A stretch of 64,000 bases of DNA from the NCBI GenBank assembly GCA_902478785.1, contig CABSMJ010000002.1:124001-188000 (forward strand), read 5' to 3'. Position 1 is the stretch's first letter. Every line of letters begins with the position of its first letter. This document shows positions 59,397-64,000 of this stretch, in pieces. This DNA comes from an uncultured Oscillospiraceae bacterium. GTDB lineage: Bacteria > Bacillota > Clostridia > Oscillospirales > Oscillospiraceae. A program made the translations under genes and the position numbers. The notes beneath the pieces are model-generated. The model had not been told where the DNA came from. It saw nothing but the letters and a program-made list of their open reading frames with translations, and did no database searches.

Positions 59397-60362
59397 ATGC
59401 CACTGGTCACCACTACCGAAATGTTCAAGAAGGCCTATGACGGCGGCTACGCCATCGGCGCATTCAACGTCAACAACATGGAGATTGTGCAGGGCATTAC
59501 CGAAGCTGCCAAGGAAGTCAACGCTCCTTTGATTCTGCAGGTGTCTAAGGGTGCCCGGGCCTATGCCAACCACACCTACCTGATCAAGCTGGTGGAGGCT
59601 GCTGTGATCGAGACCGGCCTGCCCATCTGCCTGCATCTGGACCACGGCGACAGCTTTGAGCTGTGCAAGAGCTGCATTGACGGCGGCTTCACCTCCGTTA
59701 TGATCGACGCTTCCTCCAAGCCCTTTGCCGAGAACATTGAGATCACCAAGAAGGTCGTGGAGTATGCCCACGACCACGGCGTGGTGGTCGAGGCCGAGCT
59801 GGGCGCTCTGGCCGGCATCGAGGACGATGTGAAGGTCTCTGCTGAGGAGTCCCATTACACCCGCCCCGAAGAGGTGGAGGAGTTCGTCTCCAAGACCGGC
59901 TGCGACTCTCTGGCCATTGCCATCGGCACCAGCCACGGCGCCTACAAGTTCACCGCCGCTCAGTGCACCCGCAACGAAAAGGGCGAGCTGGTTCCCCCGC
60001 CCCTGCGCTTCGACATCCTGGATGAGGTCGTCAAGCGTCTGCCTGGCTTCCCCATCGTGCTCCACGGCTCTTCCTCTGTGCCTCAGGAGTTCGTGAAGAT
60101 GGTCAACGAGAACGGCGGCAAGATGCCTGATGCCGTGGGTATCCCCGAGGATCAGCTGCGTAAGGCTGCCCGCAGTGCTGTGTGCAAGATCAACATCGAC
60201 TCCGATCTGCGCCTGGCCATGACCGGCACCATCCGCCAGTATTTCAACGAGCATCCCTCCGATTTCGATCCCCGTCAGTATCTCAAGCCTGCCCGCGCTG
60301 CCATCAAGGAGCTGGTCAAGCACAAGCTCGTCGATGTGCTGGGCTGCGACGGTAAGGCTTAA
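59397..60362 (+). CDS. fba: Class II fructose-1,6-bisphosphate aldolase
   Basis: The 321-residue protein has the zinc ligand motif HLDHGDSFELC and a later HGSSSVPQEF, with YAIGAFNVNNMEIVQ near residue 18. It splits fructose-1,6-bisphosphate to dihydroxyacetone phosphate and glyceraldehyde-3-phosphate. AGGAGA lies eight bases before the ATG. It lies head to head with the phosphofructokinase gene, the preceding glycolytic step. Confidence 0.95.
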   Translation: MPLVTTTEMFKKAYDGGYAIGAFNVNNMEIVQGITEAAKEVNAPLILQVSKGARAYANHTYLIKLVEAAVIETGLPICLHLDHGDSFELCKSCIDGGFTSVMIDASSKPFAENIEITKKVVEYAHDHGVVVEAELGALAGIEDDVKVSAEESHYTRPEEVEEFVSKTGCDSLAIAIGTSHGAYKFTAAQCTRNEKGELVPPPLRFDILDEVVKRLPGFPIVLHGSSSVPQEFVKMVNENGGKMPDAVGIPEDQLRKAARSAVCKINIDSDLRLAMTGTIRQYFNEHPSDFDPRQYLKPARAAIKELVKHKLVDVLGCDGKA

Positions 60363-60388
60363 TCTGCCAAAGTATCATTTGCGTTCTC

Positions 60389-60427
60389 AAAAAGGATGGC
60401 ATCCATGTGGATGCCATCCTTTTTTGT
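60389..60427 (+). terminator. Intrinsic terminator after fba
   Basis: AAAAGGATGGCATCC and GGATGCCATCCTTTT pair around ATGT and are followed by Ts. Confidence 0.92.
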
Positions 60428-60471
60428 TTTCTTCTGGGCAAAAATTTTTCCTAAAATCGATAGGGAAGGGG

Positions 60472-60523
60472 TTGACATTTTCTTGATGTGTGATAATATG
60501 CTCATATGAACAATCATTCATGT
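60472..60523 (+). promoter_or_regulatory. Promoter and ArsR-type operator of the arsR-cadA pair
   Basis: TTGACA (60472-60477), 16 bases, TAATAT (60494-60499). Directly after the -10 lies ATGAA-CAATCA-TTCAT (60506-60521), an imperfect palindrome of the kind bound by ArsR/CzrA repressors. The ATG follows at 60541 after AAGGAGG. Confidence 0.72.
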
Positions 60524-60540
60524 TTTAAGGAGGCTGAACT

Positions 60541-60912
60541 ATGGATACGGTTGGTCAGGACTGCTGTGAGGTCAATATGATCCACGAGGATGTGGTGGCT
60601 CATGTCCGGGAAGTCATGCCGGACGAGGACCCAGTGTATGAGGTGTCCGAACTCTTTAAGGTGTTCGGGGATTCTACTCGAGCGCGAATCATCTGTGCGC
60701 TGCGCATTGAGGAGCTGTGCGTCTGTGACCTGGCTGCGATTTTGGGTATGACGCAGTCTGCCATCTCCCATCAGCTGCGCATTTTGAAGGGTTCCCGCCT
60801 GGTCAAAAGCCGGAAGCAGGGAAGAGTGGTCTATTATTCACTGGATGATGAACACATCGGGCAGATTTTCTCCATGGCCTTTGCCCATGTGATGGAAGAA
60901 AGGGAGGGGTAA
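60541..60912 (+). CDS. ArsR-family metal-sensing repressor
   Basis: The 123-residue winged-helix protein has ELCVCDLA near residues 57-64 (the alpha-3 metal site of CadC/ArsR types) and the recognition helix TQSAISHQLRILKGSRLV. The C-terminal helix holds His residues (DDEHIGQIF and FAHVM), ligands seen in zinc sensors of the alpha-5 type. It likely represses itself and the P-type ATPase three bases downstream and lets go on metal binding. Zn versus Cd/Pb cannot be decided. Confidence 0.9.
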   Translation: MDTVGQDCCEVNMIHEDVVAHVREVMPDEDPVYEVSELFKVFGDSTRARIICALRIEELCVCDLAAILGMTQSAISHQLRILKGSRLVKSRKQGRVVYYSLDDEHIGQIFSMAFAHVMEEREG

Positions 60913-60915
60913 GAG

Positions 60916-62982
60916 ATGGATCAGACCCATGAGAAGAAGGAGACACCCATCCTGGAGCGGGAGCAGGAATTAGAACATACGCATGAGGACTGCTGCCATA
61001 CCCACTCTCATAGTCATGGACATTCCAAGCAGGAGGAAGCTTGCTGCGGGCAGGAGCACGGACACTGCCACGACCATCATCACGACCATGATGACCACGG
61101 TTGCAGCTGTGGCTGCGGACACCAGCACGGTGACCGAGACGAGGGAGATGAAAAGCGGGAAATCGCAAAAATAGTCTGCTCAGCCATCTTGCTGTTGCTG
61201 GGGAGCTTTTTACCAGTGGGTGAGACGGTGTCCTTTTGGCTGTATCTGGTGGCCTATGTGATCGTAGGCTTTTCTGTTTTGAAGGAAGCGGTGGAGAATA
61301 TCCTCCATGGTCAGCTCTTTGATGAGAATTTCCTGATGGCTGTGGCCAGTGTGGGTGCCATCTGTATCGGAGAGGCTCGTGAGGCTGTGATGGTAATGCT
61401 TCTGTACAGCCTGGGCGAGCTGCTGCAGGATCGGGCAGTGGACTCCTCCCGCCGTTCCATCCGCAGTCTGATGAATGTCCGTCCAGACCGGGCCACTCTG
61501 CTGGAGAACGGCCAGAGCCGTGAGGTGGAAGCGGAGTCCGTCCCTGTCGGTGCGGTGATCCTGGTGCGTCCCGGCGAAAAGATCCCTCTGGACGGCACTG
61601 TAACAGAGGGAACATCCCTTCTGGATACCTCAGCCCTCACCGGTGAATCCGTTCCTCGGGAAGTTACGGTGGGAGATCAGGCCCTGGCCGGGTGCCTGAA
61701 CCAAAATGGTCTCCTGCAGATTCGGGTAGAAAAGCCCTTTGGGGAATCCACGGCCAGCCGGATTCTGGAGCTGGTGGAGCACGCCGGTGCCAACAAGGCA
61801 CGCTCTGAGCGCTTCATCACGCGTTTTGCCCGGATCTATACGCCAGTGGTGGTCCTTTCTGCCGTGGCTCTGGCGGTGATTCCACCGCTGCTGGGGCTGG
61901 GTACTTGGGCCGCATTTATTCATAAAGCTCTGAACTTCCTGGTCATCTCCTGCCCCTGCGCCCTGGTGATCTCGGTGCCTCTGGCCTTCTTTGCAGGCAT
62001 TGGATGTGCCTCCCGCAACGGTATTTTGGTCAAAGGCGGCAACTACCTGGAGATGCTGGGCAAAGCAGAGGTGGCAGCCTTTGACAAGACCGGCACGCTG
62101 ACCCAAGGGAAATTCTCCGTGGTGGAGCTGCAGCCAGCCCCTGGTGTGGATGAGCAGGAACTGCTCCATATGGCGGCCTGTGCGGAGGCTTTTTCCAACC
62201 ATCCCCTGGCCCGTTCTGTGTTGGAGGCGTGGGGTAAATCTGTAAAGGAAGAACGCTTAACTGATGCTGCGGAAACTGCTGGCCATGGTGTATGCGTCAC
62301 TTGGGACGGACACAGAATCTTGGCAGGAAACAGCGGGTATCTGCATCAGGAAGGGGTAACCTTTACGCCGTTGGAGACCGCGGCTACGGTCATCTATGTG
62401 GCCTGTGACGGCAGCTATCAGGGTGCCGTCCTACTGGCGGATACCGTGAAACCAGACGCCAAGTCGGGACTGGATGCTCTGCGCACTTTGGGCGTTCGGA
62501 AAACCGTTATGCTCACCGGAGACCGCAGGAGCGTCGCCCAGGCAGTGGGCGCCCAAGTGGGAATTGATGAGGTGCGGGCTGAACTGCTTCCGGATGAAAA
62601 GCTGAAGGAGCTGCAAGCGCTTCGGTCTCAGGTATCGGAAAAGGGTGCGCTCCTGTATGCAGGCGACGGTATTAACGATGCGCCGGTTTTGGCCAATGCG
62701 GACATAGGCGTGGCCATGGGCGGCCTGGGTGCTGATGCGGCCATGGAAGCGGCCGATGTGGTCATCATGAGTGACGAGCCATCCAAAATCGCCCTGGGAA
62801 TGCGCATCTCGCAAAAGACCATGACCATTGCGCGGGAAAATATTGTCTTTTCCATCGCGGTGAAGCTGATCATTCTGGCTTTGAGCATTGTGACAGAGAT
62901 CCCGCTGTGGCTGGCGGTGTTTGCCGACGTGGGCGTCTGTATGCTGGCTATTTTGAATACCCTGCGTGCCATGCGAATCTGA
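60916..62982 (+). CDS. Heavy-metal-exporting P1B-type ATPase (CadA/ZntA-like)
   Basis: The 688-residue pump has an N-terminal tail rich in His, Cys and Asp (about residues 20-75, e.g. HTHSHSHGH and HDHHHDHDDH) in place of the usual HMA domain. The metal-site CPC (C346-P-C348), phosphorylated D390 in DKTGTLT, the NHPLA motif and GDGINDAP follow, with membrane spans typical of P1B-2 pumps for Zn2+, Cd2+ or Pb2+. Transcribed with the upstream ArsR repressor. Confidence 0.93.
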   Translation: MDQTHEKKETPILEREQELEHTHEDCCHTHSHSHGHSKQEEACCGQEHGHCHDHHHDHDDHGCSCGCGHQHGDRDEGDEKREIAKIVCSAILLLLGSFLPVGETVSFWLYLVAYVIVGFSVLKEAVENILHGQLFDENFLMAVASVGAICIGEAREAVMVMLLYSLGELLQDRAVDSSRRSIRSLMNVRPDRATLLENGQSREVEAESVPVGAVILVRPGEKIPLDGTVTEGTSLLDTSALTGESVPREVTVGDQALAGCLNQNGLLQIRVEKPFGESTASRILELVEHAGANKARSERFITRFARIYTPVVVLSAVALAVIPPLLGLGTWAAFIHKALNFLVISCPCALVISVPLAFFAGIGCASRNGILVKGGNYLEMLGKAEVAAFDKTGTLTQGKFSVVELQPAPGVDEQELLHMAACAEAFSNHPLARSVLEAWGKSVKEERLTDAAETAGHGVCVTWDGHRILAGNSGYLHQEGVTFTPLETAATVIYVACDGSYQGAVLLADTVKPDAKSGLDALRTLGVRKTVMLTGDRRSVAQAVGAQVGIDEVRAELLPDEKLKELQALRSQVSEKGALLYAGDGINDAPVLANADIGVAMGGLGADAAMEAADVVIMSDEPSKIALGMRISQKTMTIARENIVFSIAVKLIILALSIVTEIPLWLAVFADVGVCMLAILNTLRAMRI

Positions 62983-62989
62983 AAGAAAA

Positions 62990-63041
62990 GGGACCTCTCC
63001 CCAACCTGCGGCATAGACTGTCAGGAAAGGGGAGAGGTCCC
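62990..63041 (+). promoter_or_regulatory. Inverted repeat that buries the ribosome-binding site of the next gene
   Basis: GGGACCTCTCCCC (62990-63002) and GGGGAGAGGTCCC (63029-63041) are perfect 13-bp arms with a 26-base loop. The 3' arm contains the only Shine-Dalgarno sequence (GGGGAGAGG) and ends at the base before the ATG at 63042. No T-run follows. Confidence 0.65.
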
Positions 63042-63545
63042 ATGCGTTTGCAGCCATACAACCGCCGGGCAGCGGTTTTTTACGCCCATCAGTGGGCCTA
63101 CGGACGAAACCCAATGTTCTATGACTATGAAGAGATTGGAGGCGACTGTACCAATTTTGCGTCCCAGTGCGTCTATGCTGGCGCCGGTGTGATGAATTTT
63201 ACGCCTACCTACGGCTGGTACTATCTCAATGCCAACGAAAAGGCACCGGCCTGGACAGGCGTGGAGTACTTCTATAACTTCATGACCCGAAAGGAGGAGA
63301 CTCCGGGGCCTGTGGCCGTGGAGAGCGACATCACACAGCTGCAGCCCGGCGATGTGCTCCAGCTGTCCTTTCAGGGGGTGAGCTATCAGCATACGCCTGT
63401 GGTGGTGGCGATCCTAGGGCCCAGACGGCCGGAAAATATTCTCTTGGCCGCCCACAGCTATGATGCCGACTTTCGGCCCCTGAGCAGCTATACCTATCGC
63501 TCCATCCGTTTTCTTCACTTCTTAGGCGTGTATTCCAATACCTGA
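63042..63545 (+). CDS. Amidase_6-domain protein
   Basis: The 167-residue protein has the Amidase_6 (cell-wall hydrolase-like) hallmark NRRAAVFYAHQWAYGRNP near residue 7, GGDCTNFASQCVYAGAG holding the probable catalytic Cys (about C36), and DVLQLSFQGVSYQHTPVVV with its His. No signal peptide is seen, so it may be cytoplasmic, released on lysis, or act in the spore. Its translation start lies in a stable hairpin. Confidence 0.85.
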   Translation: MRLQPYNRRAAVFYAHQWAYGRNPMFYDYEEIGGDCTNFASQCVYAGAGVMNFTPTYGWYYLNANEKAPAWTGVEYFYNFMTRKEETPGPVAVESDITQLQPGDVLQLSFQGVSYQHTPVVVAILGPRRPENILLAAHSYDADFRPLSSYTYRSIRFLHFLGVYSNT

Positions 63546-63556
63546 CTTTTTCATGG

Positions 63557-63595
63557 TGTCCTGTGCCGATTGCTTTGTCGGCATGGGACATTTTT
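63557..63595 (+). terminator. Intrinsic terminator after the Amidase_6 gene
   Basis: GTGTCCTGTGCCGA and TCGGCATGGGACA form a stem with one mismatch, followed by TTTTTA. Confidence 0.78.
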
Positions 63596-63614
63596 ATGGA
63601 ATTGGAGAGGGAGA

Positions 63615-63643
63615 TTGACTTTTTCCGTGCCCTTTGCTATGCT
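63615..63643 (+). promoter_or_regulatory. Promoter of the SLH-protein gene
   Basis: TTGACT (63615-63620), a 17-base spacer and TATGCT (63638-63643), about 90 bases before the ATG. Confidence 0.7.
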
Positions 63644-63732
63644 AAAAAGGTATACAGGAGTGTACCCAATGGCCTTGGTCCGGGCGGAGTACAGCCGTCC
63701 GGGATCTGTACGAAAGGAGTGTTTATTCCTCT

Positions 63733-64000
63733 ATGAAAAAGATTGTTTCCCTCCTTTTAGCGGTGGCGCTGGCTGCCTCTTTATGTGTACCAACTTTTGC
63801 CTTTACAGATGTTCCGGCGCAAAGTGCATTGGCTGGTGAAGTGCAGAAAGCGGTGGACTATGGCCTGATGAATGGATATGACAGCACCCGCTTTGGCTAT
63901 TCTGATTCCATGACTCGTGCCCAGTTTGTCACGGTCCTGGTGCGTATGTTCGGTTGGTCCACATCGGGGAGTGCCTCCGGAAACTTTACGGATGTTCCGG
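63733..64000 (+). CDS. S-layer-homology protein, 5' part (runs off the window)
   Basis: The visible 89 residues begin with a signal peptide (KKIVSLLLAVALAASLCVPTF) cleaved near AFT, followed directly by an SLH domain: FTDVPAQSALAGEVQKAVDY, GLMNGYD and MTRAQFVTVLVRM, then the start of a second repeat (NFTDVP). SLH domains anchor proteins to cell-wall polymers. The rest of the protein, and so its function, lies beyond the window. Confidence 0.88.
   Translation, partial: MKKIVSLLLAVALAASLCVPTFAFTDVPAQSALAGEVQKAVDYGLMNGYDSTRFGYSDSMTRAQFVTVLVRMFGWSTSGSASGNFTDVP

Noticed and set aside
61000..61135. CAT/CAC-rich stretch as a simple-sequence repeat or CRISPR-like array
   Set aside because: It encodes the His-rich tail of the metal pump; there are no regular spacers or repeated units.

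Overview
The window is chromosomal core DNA of a GC-rich (roughly 60% by eye, not counted), endospore-forming, butyrate-type anaerobe of the class Clostridia. The best guess is an Oscillospiraceae member close to Flavonifractor/Lawsonibacter/Intestinimonas. Evidence is an IspH-ribosomal protein S1 fusion, a butyryl-CoA:acetate-type CoA-transferase, a pyrophosphate-type phosphofructokinase, CdaA/CdaR, PASTA kinase and phosphatase, and the spore proteins SpoVM, SipL, SpoIVA and GerW. The taxonomic name is inference. No rRNA, tRNA, CRISPR, insertion sequence or prophage was seen.

Layout. 0.2-9.3 kb (minus strand): a polyamine ABC transporter operon (potABCD plus a thioesterase) and an arginine operon argC-argJ-argB-argD with a paired ARG-box operator. 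9.5-15.9 kb: an RluA-type pseudouridine synthase divergent from yceD-rpmF, then a PDZ/radical-SAM protein, der, plsY and gpsA. 16.1-16.8 kb: a small regulator/membrane-protein pair. 17.0-22.1 kb: M50 peptidase, scpA, scpB, DUF2953, gerW, a D,D-carboxypeptidase and rluB. 22.2-27.6 kb: an RpiR regulator, a flavoprotein, cmk, plsC and the ispH-S1 fusion. 27.8-34.9 kb: the CoA-transferase, carD, ispD-ispF, a DUF3343/class V aminotransferase pair and cdaA-cdaR. 34.9-36.9 kb: RseC, DUF5685 and a J-domain protein. 36.9-49.7 kb: yicC-remA-gmk-rpoZ-priA-def-fmt-(Zn peptidase)-rsmB-rlmN-prpC-prkC-rsgA, a block with the same order as in Bacillus subtilis. 49.8-56.0 kb: a spore-coat cluster in which two micro-ORFs (the second is SpoVM), SipL and SpoIVA flank a convergent amino-acid ABC transporter. 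56.0-64.0 kb: a CPCC protein, ogt, coaX, divergent pfp/fba, an ArsR-CadA metal-efflux pair, an Amidase_6 protein and the start of an SLH protein.

Most interesting points. (1) The substrate-binding protein of the amino-acid ABC transporter has its two halves in swapped order, as in a circular permutant. (2) A 24-residue SpoVM and an uncharacterised 49-residue membrane micro-ORF lie between rsgA and sipL, so the three known basement-layer coat proteins sit within 6 kb, with sigma-E-like promoters before sipL and spoIVA. (3) The ispH-S1 fusion carries an internal promoter-like element and a strong in-frame Shine-Dalgarno/ATG exactly at the domain junction. (4) A perfect 13-bp inverted repeat buries the ribosome-binding site of the Amidase_6 gene. 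Regulatory sites were read by eye against consensus and are predictions.
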